A DNA stretch of 64,000 nt, taken from assembly GCA_902492205.1 (NCBI GenBank), contig CABUKU010000006.1, positions 62,001 through 126,000 of the forward strand, read 5' to 3'. Position numbers and translations under genes: made by a program. The notes under the pieces were generated by a model. It was not told the DNA's origin, searched no databases, and saw only the letters and a program-made list of their open reading frames with translations. Positions 36,394 to 44,580 of the stretch are shown here, one piece after another. Position 1 is the first letter of the stretch. Each line of letters opens with the position of its first letter. The stretch is from an uncultured Bacteroides sp. Lineage in GTDB: Bacteria > Bacteroidota > Bacteroidia > Bacteroidales > Bacteroidaceae.

Positions 36394-36735
36394 ATGATTG
36401 AACTAGAAACAATTTTGCAAAACGAAGTAAAGAATAAATCCTATATTTATCTCTATTACAATGAAGAAGGAACCTGGTGGGCTTTCAGTCATTCAGCTTT
36501 CTTTCTGAACCTGCTGTTGCCTTCTTTAAAGGTAATGAAAGAATATGATCCCTCTTATGACATGCACATTGTAAGCATACCCGTACCCGAAGACTTATTT
36601 CCACAACTGTTGGAATCCTGCAAGACATTGATAGACGATGATTTCATAAGAATTGAAGTACCCACTGTGATATGTCAACACAGAAATGAATTCGACCAAT
36701 GGTGCGGTACAATTGTCATGCTACAAACAAACTAA
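36394..36735 (+). CDS. Hypothetical cytoplasmic protein in fimbrial operon
   Basis: Not recognised. 113 residues, no signal peptide, aromatic-rich (YIYLYYNEEGTWWAFSHSAF), with two Cys late (VICQHRNEFDQWCG). It lies 25 bp after the preceding gene and 13 bp before the HU gene. Being cytoplasmic amid exported proteins, it may act in regulation with the HU homologue; that is only context. Confidence 0.6.
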   Translation: MIELETILQNEVKNKSYIYLYYNEEGTWWAFSHSAFFLNLLLPSLKVMKEYDPSYDMHIVSIPVPEDLFPQLLESCKTLIDDDFIRIEVPTVICQHRNEFDQWCGTIVMLQTN

Positions 36736-36748
36736 AAATAAAAGAACC

Positions 36749-37030
36749 ATGAACAAAAAAGAACTGGTAAACAGACTATCCCTGCAAATGGATTGTACAA
36801 CTTCGGATGCACTTAAATTCATAAACGGATTCCAGAAACTCGTGGAAGAAGCCATAGCAAACAACGAGGATATCAAAATCCAGGGATTCGGCAAAATATA
36901 TATCCGTGAACTGGCAGCCAGAAGGGCACGAAATCCCAAAACCGGAGAAATCATCATGCAAAAAGCTGTAAAGACTTTGCGTTACAAACCGGGGAAAATC
37001 TTAACAGAGATTGCAAGAAGGAGAAAATAA
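36749..37030 (+). CDS. HU/IHF-family DNA-bending protein in fimbrial operon
   Basis: 93 residues from the ATG at 36749; a longer frame back to 36686 overlaps the previous gene without homology. N-terminal helices MNKKELVNRLS, then the GFGKIYIRELAARRARNPKTG arm region that inserts in the minor groove, and LRYKPGKIL. An ordinary HU length. Its place in an operon controlled by DNA inversion suggests it could bend the recombination or promoter DNA; that is inference. Confidence 0.88.
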   Translation: MNKKELVNRLSLQMDCTTSDALKFINGFQKLVEEAIANNEDIKIQGFGKIYIRELAARRARNPKTGEIIMQKAVKTLRYKPGKILTEIARRRK

Positions 37031-37057
37031 CGTAACAATACTTGATTATAAAGATAG

Positions 37058-37627
37058 ATGAAACAAACAATACGATACTACCTGCTGTTCCTGCTCCTGC
37101 TGTCTTGCGGGGCAGCCGTGAATAAATCATATGCGCAGTTCTACTCGGTGCAGACCAACGCATTGAAAGCAGCCACAACAACTTTCAACTTGGAAGGAAG
37201 TATGCTGCTAAGTGAACACTGGACATTGAACATGGGCGTATCCTATAACCCGTGGAACTTCAGCGATACAAAAAAAATAAAACACTGGCTCGTGGAGCCG
37301 GGGGCCAGGTACTGGTTCTGGCAAGCGTATGCAGGAAACTTCATCAGCATGTATGCCATGGGGGCACGTTACAATGTAGGCTGGGATAAATTTCTTGGTC
37401 TCGAAAGTAAATACCGTTATCAGGGATGGGGATACGGCGCCGGAATGACTTACGGACGCTCGTGGTTACTGAGTAAACGATGGAATATCGAAGTGGAAGC
37501 CGGAGTGGGGCTTCTCATATCTCCTTATTCCAAATACCAATGTGAACGCTGCGGGGACAAAGTCAGTACCGGCACGTATTACCTTCCAATGCCCAAACTT
37601 GCAGTAAATTTCGTTTATTTATTCTAA
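37058..37627 (+). CDS. DUF3575-family outer-membrane protein
   Basis: 189 residues: signal peptide (LLFLLLLSCGAAVNKSYAQ; the LLSC could also serve as a lipobox), then a beta-barrel-like body with NALKAATTTFNLEGSMLLS, a typical DUF3575 start, GARYWFWQAYAGNF and a Phe-ending C-terminus (LAVNFVYLF), as in outer-membrane barrels. Two Cys pair closely (CERCGDK). Found beside fimbrial and OmpA-like genes in Bacteroidetes; role in pilus secretion or anchoring is inferred. Confidence 0.75.
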   Translation: MKQTIRYYLLFLLLLSCGAAVNKSYAQFYSVQTNALKAATTTFNLEGSMLLSEHWTLNMGVSYNPWNFSDTKKIKHWLVEPGARYWFWQAYAGNFISMYAMGARYNVGWDKFLGLESKYRYQGWGYGAGMTYGRSWLLSKRWNIEVEAGVGLLISPYSKYQCERCGDKVSTGTYYLPMPKLAVNFVYLF

Positions 37628-37657
37628 AGATACGCTCCACAGCCAGCCCACAGGTAT

Positions 37658-40600
37658 ATGAAAAGTATTAAAAGTGTTTGTTTCCTGATTTGCATATTGG
37701 TCTTCACCGCCTGTGCCGGACAGTTCGGCAGGCTGCGCAAGGAGCAGCCGCGTGTCACACTGGCACTGCCGGCAAAACAGCGCATGTACACCCCTCCCAC
37801 GATAAAACGTGACTCCACGCCACAGCCCGCAGCCAACCCCGGATTCCTGTTTGTCAGTGCCAACGGAGATTCGGTACCTGTCGGAGTTTCTGCCGAATGG
37901 GACAGTATCAATAAGGAAAACATTACCACCGTCATGATGGACGAGGTAGTCATCGCAGCCACCTCGGTAAGAAACACAGCTGAACGGAACGGCAAAATTA
38001 ACGTGGAATTTGTGGTTACGGTTCCCAAAGAACTTCAGGCAGAAAACTGGATGGTGGATGTCAGACCTATACTGCTCAAGGGAGAAGAGCAGGACTCACT
38101 CAAAGAACTTCGTTTTACAGGCCCCGAGTTTCGCGAAACGCAAGAGAGACAATACCGGAGGTATGACCGCTTTCTGGAAAGCATCATACCCGACTCGGTC
38201 AACTTTTACCATACCTTCGTCGATTACCGCTCATTCGAACGTTACCTCGAACGTCTGAAATGGTATAAACGCGGACTGGAACGCCGATGGGCAGTGCTGG
38301 ACGCAAAAAGACGGCGCCCCGATCCCCTGATGCTCCGCTTTAACATGTTCAACCAAAAAGCATCCCGAAAAGACAGTCTGCTCCAGCATAACATGAATTT
38401 ATATGCTATGCGGATGACAGACCGTCAGCAATGGCGTTATGACCGGGCATGGGCAGCCATGAACGATACCCTGGCTTACATACAGAAGTACCTTCCTGAG
38501 CGTTTCCGTTTCTTTAACCAAAAAGGCGAACAGGCGGAGAACCGTCTCAAGAAACGTTACACAAACAAAATACAACTGGTCGATTTCCGACATTATGCTG
38601 ATTCGACATGGGCAAGCCGGGATTATGCACTGATGCTGAACCGGAAAAGCCGTCTTATCGAAAACATGACTACACGTAAACAATTTTTCTATGACAAGGC
38701 ACTCTACCTTTCGTTGAGTGAAGAGGGACATTCCGATTATATTAAAGGAGTGAACCCGGAAATCTATTATCCCCGTTTTATCTTCTTCAACGATAAAATG
38801 GAGAAACTAGCCGGAAAACTCTATATGTATTTCAGGGTAAAAGGCGCACGTGCCGAAAGCGGAGAAGGTGTTAAACTCATAAAAGCCATCATGGCAGGCA
38901 GGGACACCTCATCTGCTTACCTGGACCGAAGCCAACTTGCACAAAAATATACAAAAAGATATGAAAAAATCAGGGACTTCTTTCCCATGTTCCATTTCCG
39001 TCGCCCGGAAAGCGATACCCTGCCACCCTCATGGCTTACCGGCAAGAGAGACACGGCCGACACACGCCGACTGAGGCTGGCACAATTCTCTCCTAAGGAA
39101 ATACAAGACCATTACATCGGACAAATACAACCTGATACCACCCAAACAGACACCGCAGCTATCAGGAAACGTTATACCGCACGGTTTAACTTTCTCCATA
39201 GTCTGCTCCCTATATACACATTCAGGAGAACACTCCCCGACTCCGTACAAAGACAGATTCCAAACATGAAGACGGTACGTGACTTCGAAGCCAGCCTGTT
39301 CGACTCGGCAAGCATTATAGCACGGTATGACAGACGTTATCAAAGACTCAGGGCCGTTTATCCCCAATACCGCTATCAAAGGGAGTTATGCAACATACAC
39401 CCGCCTGCCGTAAAGTATGCTAACCGCCAAAAGCAAGTAGGCGAAAAGATAGGACGAATCAACTCACTAGACTCGGCAAATCTTGTCAAGCTGTTCTACA
39501 ACACCCAGAAGATAGCCAGAAATGAGGCACGCAAAGCCATTAGAGATGAGAAGTTCCGCGATATTGTACGATTCCCTTTTAATCCGGGAGCAAGACTGGA
39601 TACAATAATTTATGCAGCAGACAAAGTTCATTTCCTTTATTCGGAGAACATAGAGGCCGACGAAAACTCATCTCGCCTGAAAGTATTCCTCACAGGAAAT
39701 GTGACAAGCAGCAACGGCACCAGATACACACTGCCCATGTCGGACACCCTGACGTTCTTAGTCAGTTCAATGACAAAATTCGTGGACAAGACACCGCGTT
39801 ATGTAAGAAAGATACTCACCCGTGATGCAGAGGCAAACACCAGTGTAGACTTCACATTCCCTAGAAACAGGTTCAGATTAGACAATACTTTTGAACAGAA
39901 CAAGCAAGGATTGAAAAAAATCCATGACATTACTTTGGCGCTTATGACAGACCCCGTTTACAGGATAGACAGCCTTACCTTGTTTGCCACCTCCTCACCC
40001 GAAGGAAACTGGCACATCAACGGGGAAATAGCCCGAAAAAGAGCAGAGTCTATCAAAAGCTTCTTGGAAAAGGACTTCACACTCCTTTATGACTCGCTGG
40101 CAGTGGGAACAACCATAGAAATAGACGAGAAAGGCAATACCATTCAACGCGACGCGCAGGAAGACATACCCAATTTGCCCCAACTGGTTAAAATACGAAT
40201 CATCCCCGAAGACTGGAATAAACTGATACGACTCATAAATGAAGATACCAATTTCCCGGGAAACAAGAATAACATCATAGAGTTGGTTATGAAAGAGTCA
40301 AATCCCGACAGGAGGGAGCTGCTCATCAAAAGAAGATATCCGGGGCAATATGCATATATGAGAGAAAAGCTATACCCCGCTATGCGTGCAGTGGATTTCC
40401 GTTTCAGCCTTTCAAGGAAAGGAATGCGCCAAGATACGGTGTTTACCACCGAACTCGACACTGCCTATGAAAGAGGCGTGAAGTATCTTGAGAAGCGAAA
40501 ATACCAACAGGCGCTGGACATACTGCGTAAATACGAAGACAAGAATACAGCACTGGCATACATGTCACTGGGATATGACAAGGCAGCACTGCGGATATTG

Positions 40601-40810
40601 GAACAACTGCCGCAGAATGCCGAATCGAAATATTTGCAAGCTATCTTGCAGGCACGTCTGGGAGATGAACAGAAAGCGGTATTGCTGCTACTTGCCGCAC
40701 AAGACATGGATGGCAGTATCAAGTTCCGGGCAAACTTGGATCCCGAGCTATCGGTATTGGTAAAAAAATACGCACTGTTCCGGGAAGACGAAGACGAGTA
40801 TAATTATTAA
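37658..40810 (+). CDS. Giant OmpA-like lipoprotein of fimbrial operon
   Basis: 1050 residues, lipobox FTAC at C19. A beta domain (about 85-150) is followed by a long Arg/Tyr-rich region with related units around residues 165, 430, 504 and 556 (YRRYDRFLESIIP, YTKRYEKIRDFFP, YTARFNFLHSLLP, YDRRYQRLRAVYP). About 740-870 resembles an OmpA-like peptidoglycan-binding domain (IDSLTLFATSSPEG, EIARKRAESIKSF). The last 120 residues look like TPR helices. It is probably tethered to the outer membrane and may link the fimbrial base to peptidoglycan. Family not named with confidence. Confidence 0.65.
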   Translation: MKSIKSVCFLICILVFTACAGQFGRLRKEQPRVTLALPAKQRMYTPPTIKRDSTPQPAANPGFLFVSANGDSVPVGVSAEWDSINKENITTVMMDEVVIAATSVRNTAERNGKINVEFVVTVPKELQAENWMVDVRPILLKGEEQDSLKELRFTGPEFRETQERQYRRYDRFLESIIPDSVNFYHTFVDYRSFERYLERLKWYKRGLERRWAVLDAKRRRPDPLMLRFNMFNQKASRKDSLLQHNMNLYAMRMTDRQQWRYDRAWAAMNDTLAYIQKYLPERFRFFNQKGEQAENRLKKRYTNKIQLVDFRHYADSTWASRDYALMLNRKSRLIENMTTRKQFFYDKALYLSLSEEGHSDYIKGVNPEIYYPRFIFFNDKMEKLAGKLYMYFRVKGARAESGEGVKLIKAIMAGRDTSSAYLDRSQLAQKYTKRYEKIRDFFPMFHFRRPESDTLPPSWLTGKRDTADTRRLRLAQFSPKEIQDHYIGQIQPDTTQTDTAAIRKRYTARFNFLHSLLPIYTFRRTLPDSVQRQIPNMKTVRDFEASLFDSASIIARYDRRYQRLRAVYPQYRYQRELCNIHPPAVKYANRQKQVGEKIGRINSLDSANLVKLFYNTQKIARNEARKAIRDEKFRDIVRFPFNPGARLDTIIYAADKVHFLYSENIEADENSSRLKVFLTGNVTSSNGTRYTLPMSDTLTFLVSSMTKFVDKTPRYVRKILTRDAEANTSVDFTFPRNRFRLDNTFEQNKQGLKKIHDITLALMTDPVYRIDSLTLFATSSPEGNWHINGEIARKRAESIKSFLEKDFTLLYDSLAVGTTIEIDEKGNTIQRDAQEDIPNLPQLVKIRIIPEDWNKLIRLINEDTNFPGNKNNIIELVMKESNPDRRELLIKRRYPGQYAYMREKLYPAMRAVDFRFSLSRKGMRQDTVFTTELDTAYERGVKYLEKRKYQQALDILRKYEDKNTALAYMSLGYDKAALRILEQLPQNAESKYLQAILQARLGDEQKAVLLLLAAQDMDGSIKFRANLDPELSVLVKKYALFREDEDEYNY

Positions 40811-41009
40811 AAACAAATAGATAGAATGAAATAGTATAAAGCTTTTATCATGTAATAAAAGTGGTCATTAGATGTTTTTAGCGGTACATCATTGTGAAAT
40901 GATTCCCCGTTTGTTTTTTACAGGCTGGACCATCTTACCGGTTCGTGAGAATATGGAAAGTAGTGATTCCCCATCTATAACAGATGTCATTTTTCATTCT
41001 ATTCTAAGC

Positions 41010-41045
41010 AAGCATGCTTTTTCCAAGCGAGGAAAAAGTATGCTT
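41010..41045 (+). terminator. Terminator of the fimbrial operon
   Basis: AAGCATGCTTTTTCC, loop AAGCGA, GGAAAAAGTATGCTT: a 15-bp stem with one wobble, followed by CATTTTTC. It lies 200 bp after the giant gene. Bases 40811-41009 show nothing else convincing. Confidence 0.65.
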
Positions 41046-41131
41046 CATTTTTCAACAAATTAAATAGAAAGATATATCGGTACACATTAAACTTCAGTTT
41101 CAGTATAAAAAGCACATTACAAGTAATAAAC

Positions 41132-41202
41132 AAAGAAGCCTTCACCGCTTTCACCCTTCTGAAACAGTTTACAGCAAGGGGAAAGCAGGTGAAGGCTTCT
41201 TT
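41132..41202. terminator. Bidirectional hairpin; GCCTTCACC family, copy 2
   Basis: AAAGAAGCCTTCACC plus GCTTTCACCCTT pair with AAGGGGAAAGC and AGGTGAAGGCTTCTTT. The loop holds CTGAAACAGTTTACAGC. The core 41138-41196 (59 nt) aligns with the reverse complement of 44504-44563, loop included. It separates the fimbrial operon from the convergent HU-like gene. Confidence 0.7.
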
Positions 41203-41221
41203 CTTCCGGTTTATATCATCT

Positions 41222-41833
41222 TCACCGTCCGAAGCTTCCCGGAGCGGGGAAATACACCGACGAGCCTTTCTTTCCGTTACGCATCAGCCTGCCCTCTGCA
41301 ATAAGTGCATTGAGTTCTTCCAAACCTTTACTCGGTTTACATTCTCTAAGGTTAAAATAGTCTTTGCTCCTCATCATCATATTCGCGGAAAAGAACTTTG
41401 TGAGGCGTTCTTCAATCGTTGCCTCGTCCAGTTTCTTCGTTTGCCATGCATGAGGGTTGCGTTCAAGATGTACTCCCAGCAATTTTCTTTTCATCTCGGC
41501 AGAAGTGCGGAGAGTCATGTTCTTCACCCTGACCGAAGCCGAACGGATTTCATCCTTTTCCATAACGGGGCGTGAGTCGAGAGTAATGGACAATGTACCT
41601 ATCTCACCAAGTTCCACCACATTGCCCGCTTCAAATTCCTGAACAATCGTATCTGAAAGAGATTTCAACATGGCCTGTATTTCGGCGGCTTTATACGGAT
41701 TTCCATTTGCTGCCCGCTCGCACAGCTTTTCCGTTGTTGTTCTTCCCCGAGGCACGAAACGTGCATGAAGTGATTGTTGCTCTTCGGATTTCTCCGGATT
41801 CGGATTCTCATATAAATCATACTTTGCTGCCAT
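41222..41833 (-). CDS. HU-like DNA-binding protein with extended C-terminus
   Basis: 203 residues. Residues about 1-125 match the Bacteroidetes long HU variant (HU-HIG type): ARFVPRGRTTTEKLCERA, AGNVVELGEIGTLSITLDS, and ASVRVKNMTLRTSAEMK, with the HU arm replaced by a different loop. The C-terminal 70 residues (LTKFFSANMMMRSKDYFNLR) look like a small winged-helix. A strong promoter at 42019-42049 predicts a leader of about 180 nt that includes palindrome array B. Role: chromosome structure or regulation. Confidence 0.8.
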   Translation of the reverse strand: MAAKYDLYENPNPEKSEEQQSLHARFVPRGRTTTEKLCERAANGNPYKAAEIQAMLKSLSDTIVQEFEAGNVVELGEIGTLSITLDSRPVMEKDEIRSASVRVKNMTLRTSAEMKRKLLGVHLERNPHAWQTKKLDEATIEERLTKFFSANMMMRSKDYFNLRECKPSKGLEELNALIAEGRLMRNGKKGSSVYFPAPGSFGR

Positions 41834-41915
41834 AAGACGGTATTATTAAGTGTTTTTATCAGCAAGATTAAGTCTTTCCAAGCTGACGGTTAAGTAAATT
41901 TATTCTCATTAATTA

Positions 41916-42005
41916 ATAACTTGACAACTGTCCTTTATTAACTTGACAGCTGTCAAGTTATTAATTGACGTCTGTCAAGTATATACTTGACAATTGTCAA
42001 GTTAT
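41916..42005. repeat. Four-palindrome array B, 22-bp period, in HU-like gene leader
   Basis: Palindromes TTGACAACTGTC, TTGACAGCTGTCAA, TTGACGTCTGTCAA and TTGACAATTGTCAA have centres at 41927.5, 41949.5, 41971.5 and 41993.5, exactly 22 bp apart. The outer caps ATAAC and GTTAT extend the inversion about the same centre (41960.5). It lies between the HU-like gene and its predicted promoter, so it should be transcribed. Confidence 0.9.
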
Positions 42006-42018
42006 CTAATACTACCTA

Positions 42019-42049
42019 CAAAGATACTTAATCATAGGCATAAAAACAA
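42019..42049 (-). promoter_or_regulatory. Promoter of the HU-like gene
   Basis: Minus strand TTG (42047-42049), 20 bp, TATCTTTG (42019-42026). Predicted start near 42012, so transcription passes through array B before the ATG at 41833. Confidence 0.7.
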
Positions 42050-42122
42050 TTAACCTTGCTCTTTAATGCTATTAACTATCAAGAAAAAAGATATACAAAC
42101 GATACATTTATATATTAATTAA

Positions 42123-42130
42123 TATATTTG
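42123..42130 (+). promoter_or_regulatory. Candidate -7 box for the small membrane protein
   Basis: TATATTTG, 35 bp before the ATG at 42166; no clear -33 TTG. Confidence 0.45.
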
Positions 42131-42165
42131 TCAACAGGAAGTAAAGCAAACATAAATAAAGTAGT

Positions 42166-42597
42166 ATGGAAGAGTTTGACGTTCTAAATAGATTCGATAA
42201 TGACAAGTTGATAGACGTAGTGAAAAATTACAAACGTTATGGTTATGATGACGAACTTCGTGATTATGCTATCAACTTATTGGGAGAGAGAGGCTGGAGC
42301 AGAGAAGATTTACAACACTTCGGTTATTTGGCAAACCACGATTATGATGAAGCCGAAAAGCAGTATAAAGCATACTGTAGAAATTCATTGATAGGCATTT
42401 GTACCCTTGTGCTTAGTGGAGGCGTTTTGGCTATTGTTTCTTTAATCTTTCTAATTCTGGCTTATCGGAATGTCACAAAATTCTATAAGGCATTAGGGCG
42501 CAATGAAGATGAAACCGCATTATTCAGCGCTCTTGGCGTGCTGACTTATTTTCATCTAAAAGGAAGGATGAAAGAAGAATTGAAAGGAATAAGATAA
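42166..42597 (+). CDS. Hypothetical small membrane protein
   Basis: Not recognised. 143 residues: a charged helical N-terminal part (about 1-75, with repeated YGYDDELRDYA-like segments), one or two membrane helices (LIGICTLVLSGGVLAIVSLIFLIL, about 77-102), and a helical tail. No signal peptide. Upstream of a DXS-like gene with its own promoter, so a shared function is not implied. Confidence 0.6.
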   Translation: MEEFDVLNRFDNDKLIDVVKNYKRYGYDDELRDYAINLLGERGWSREDLQHFGYLANHDYDEAEKQYKAYCRNSLIGICTLVLSGGVLAIVSLIFLILAYRNVTKFYKALGRNEDETALFSALGVLTYFHLKGRMKEELKGIR

Positions 42598-42697
42598 GTT
42601 TATAACGGTTGGCTATCTGCCGGACATTATTTTTCCGACCTGTAAAAATGGTAACAAAAGCAGTAATCTATATACGATATGATTGGTGGCATTCAAG

Positions 42698-42705
42698 TAT
42701 TTTTG
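42698..42705 (+). promoter_or_regulatory. Candidate -7 box for the DXS-like gene
   Basis: TATTTTTG, 31 bp before the ATG at 42737. It supports that start over a longer frame beginning at 42683, which would place the promoter inside the gene. Confidence 0.45.
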
Positions 42706-42736
42706 CAACCATAAATATTTCACTAAAGATTATAGT

Positions 42737-44494
42737 ATGTATATAGAAACAATTCATTCTCCCCTCGACGTTAAGAAACTGTCAATAGAGGAGCTAAATG
42801 TGCTCGGCAGTGAAATCCGCAGCGCTTTGTTGAAGAAACTCAGCGAACATGGCGGACATTTCGGACCAAACTTCGGAATGGTGGAAGCAACCATTGCCCT
42901 GCACTATGTATTTAATTCGCCGGAAGACAAAATTGTGTATGATGTATCTCACCAAAGCTATGTGCACAAAATACTGACAGGCAGAAAGGATGCTTTTCTT
43001 CATCCGGAAAAGTATGATGAAGTATCCGGTTATTCGGAACCCAAAGAAAGTGAACACGATTTCTTTGTTATCGGGCATACATCTACTTCTGTGAGCCTTG
43101 CAAGCGGACTGGCCAAAGGACGTGACCTGAAAGGCGGCAGCGAAAACATAATTGCGGTAATAGGCGACGGTTCGCTGAGCGGCGGGGAAGCTTTGGAAGG
43201 TCTGGACTATGCAGCGGAGTTGGGAAGTAACCTGATAATCGTTGTCAATGATAACCAAATGTCTATTGCCGAGAATCATGGTGGTTTATACGGTAATTTA
43301 CAGAAACTACGGGAAAGTGACGGGCAATATGAGTGTAACTTTTTCAAAGCAATGGGGCTGGATTACGTCTTTGTGAAAGACGGAAACGATATAGAAGCAT
43401 TGATAAAAGCTTTTTCCGGAGTAAAAGACAGCCGGCATCCGGTAGTTGTTCATATCAATACGGTAAAAGGTAAAGGGTATGTGCTTGCCGAACAGGATAA
43501 AGAAAGTTATCACTTCACCGCCCCGTTCGATGTTGAAACAGGAAAACCGAAATCGGAAGCCGGCACAGAGGAAGATTACTCAGACCTCACAGCCCATTAT
43601 CTGCTGCGGAAGATGAAAGAAGATCCCCGGGTAGTAGCCATAACTTCGGGCACACCTTCCATTTTAGGCTTCACTCCCACTCTGCGTGCCGAAGCGGGAA
43701 AGCAATTTGTAGATGTCGGCATTGCCGAAGAACATGCGGTGGCACTGGCTTCGGGCATTGCAGCCGCAGGAGGCAAACCTGTTTACGGAGTAATCAGTTC
43801 TTTCATCCAACGCACTTACGACCAACTATCACAAGACCTTTGTATCAACAATAATCCGGCTGTTATTCTGGTTTTCTGGGGATCGTTATCCATTATGAAT
43901 GATGTAACCCATCTCGGCTTCTTCGACATTCCACTCGTCAGCAATATTCCGAACATGGTTTATCTGGCACCTACCAGTAAAGAGGAGTATTTTGCCATGC
44001 TGGAATGGGGAATCAGGCAGAACGAACATCCTGTTGCAATCCGCGTACCTACCAATAGCGTGATTACCAATGGAGAAGCTGTTGAAAAAGATTATAGCAA
44101 TCTGAATCATTATAAGGTTGAAAAGCATGGAACAGAGGTTGCTGTTTTAGCATTGGGTTCATTTTTCCGGTTAGGACAGTCGGTAATTCAAGAACTGAAA
44201 GAAAAAGCCGGTATTGATGCAACGTTAATCAATCCCCGTTACATTACAGGTGTGGATGAGGAACTTTTAAATGAGTTAAAAGCAAATCACCGGTTAGTTG
44301 TAACACTGGAAGATGGTATGTTGGACGGTGGTTTCGGTGAAAAGATCACCCGGTACTATGGTGCAAGCGATATGAAAGTGCTGAACTTCGGAGCAAAGAA
44401 GGAATTTGCCGATCGCTTCGATATAGAGGATTTCCTTCGTGAAAACCATTTGACAACAGAACTGATTACTGAAGACATAATGATTCATCTGTAA
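42737..44494 (+). CDS. Divergent DXS-like thiamin-dependent enzyme
   Basis: 585 residues of the DXS family. Present: SEHGGHFGPNFGMVEATIAL, VYDVSHQSYVHKILTGR, the ThDP motif GDGSLSGG, GIAEEHAVALASG and LEDGMLDGGFG. But where DXS has DRAGLVGxDGxTHHGxFD, this reads FWGSLSIMNDVTHLGFFD: the substrate-binding Arg is gone and the Asp before Thr-His is altered. The true dxs is at 10056. So this may use a different acceptor or donor, although automatic annotation would call it DXS. Stands alone, followed by the shared hairpin at 44504. Confidence 0.8.
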   Translation: MYIETIHSPLDVKKLSIEELNVLGSEIRSALLKKLSEHGGHFGPNFGMVEATIALHYVFNSPEDKIVYDVSHQSYVHKILTGRKDAFLHPEKYDEVSGYSEPKESEHDFFVIGHTSTSVSLASGLAKGRDLKGGSENIIAVIGDGSLSGGEALEGLDYAAELGSNLIIVVNDNQMSIAENHGGLYGNLQKLRESDGQYECNFFKAMGLDYVFVKDGNDIEALIKAFSGVKDSRHPVVVHINTVKGKGYVLAEQDKESYHFTAPFDVETGKPKSEAGTEEDYSDLTAHYLLRKMKEDPRVVAITSGTPSILGFTPTLRAEAGKQFVDVGIAEEHAVALASGIAAAGGKPVYGVISSFIQRTYDQLSQDLCINNNPAVILVFWGSLSIMNDVTHLGFFDIPLVSNIPNMVYLAPTSKEEYFAMLEWGIRQNEHPVAIRVPTNSVITNGEAVEKDYSNLNHYKVEKHGTEVAVLALGSFFRLGQSVIQELKEKAGIDATLINPRYITGVDEELLNELKANHRLVVTLEDGMLDGGFGEKITRYYGASDMKVLNFGAKKEFADRFDIEDFLRENHLTTELITEDIMIHL

Positions 44495-44500
44495 ATGGTT

Positions 44501-44566
44501 ATTGCCTTCACCCGCTACTCTCCTTTAGTAAACAGTTTCAGAGGAGGTGAAAGGGATGAAGGCAAT
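44501..44566. terminator. Bidirectional hairpin; GCCTTCACC family, copy 3
   Basis: ATTGCCTTCA pairs with TGAAGGCAAT, continuing imperfectly inside (CTCTCC with GGAGG). The loop contains TAAACAGTTTCAG, the reverse complement of the copy-2 loop motif CTGAAACAGTTTAC with one change. It sits between two convergent genes. Confidence 0.7.
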
Positions 44567-44580
44567 AACAAAATACTTTT

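Noticed and set aside
40872..41063. 63-codon reading frame after the fimbrial operon
   Set aside because: It contains the terminator hairpin, has no family resemblance and no promoter or ribosome site.
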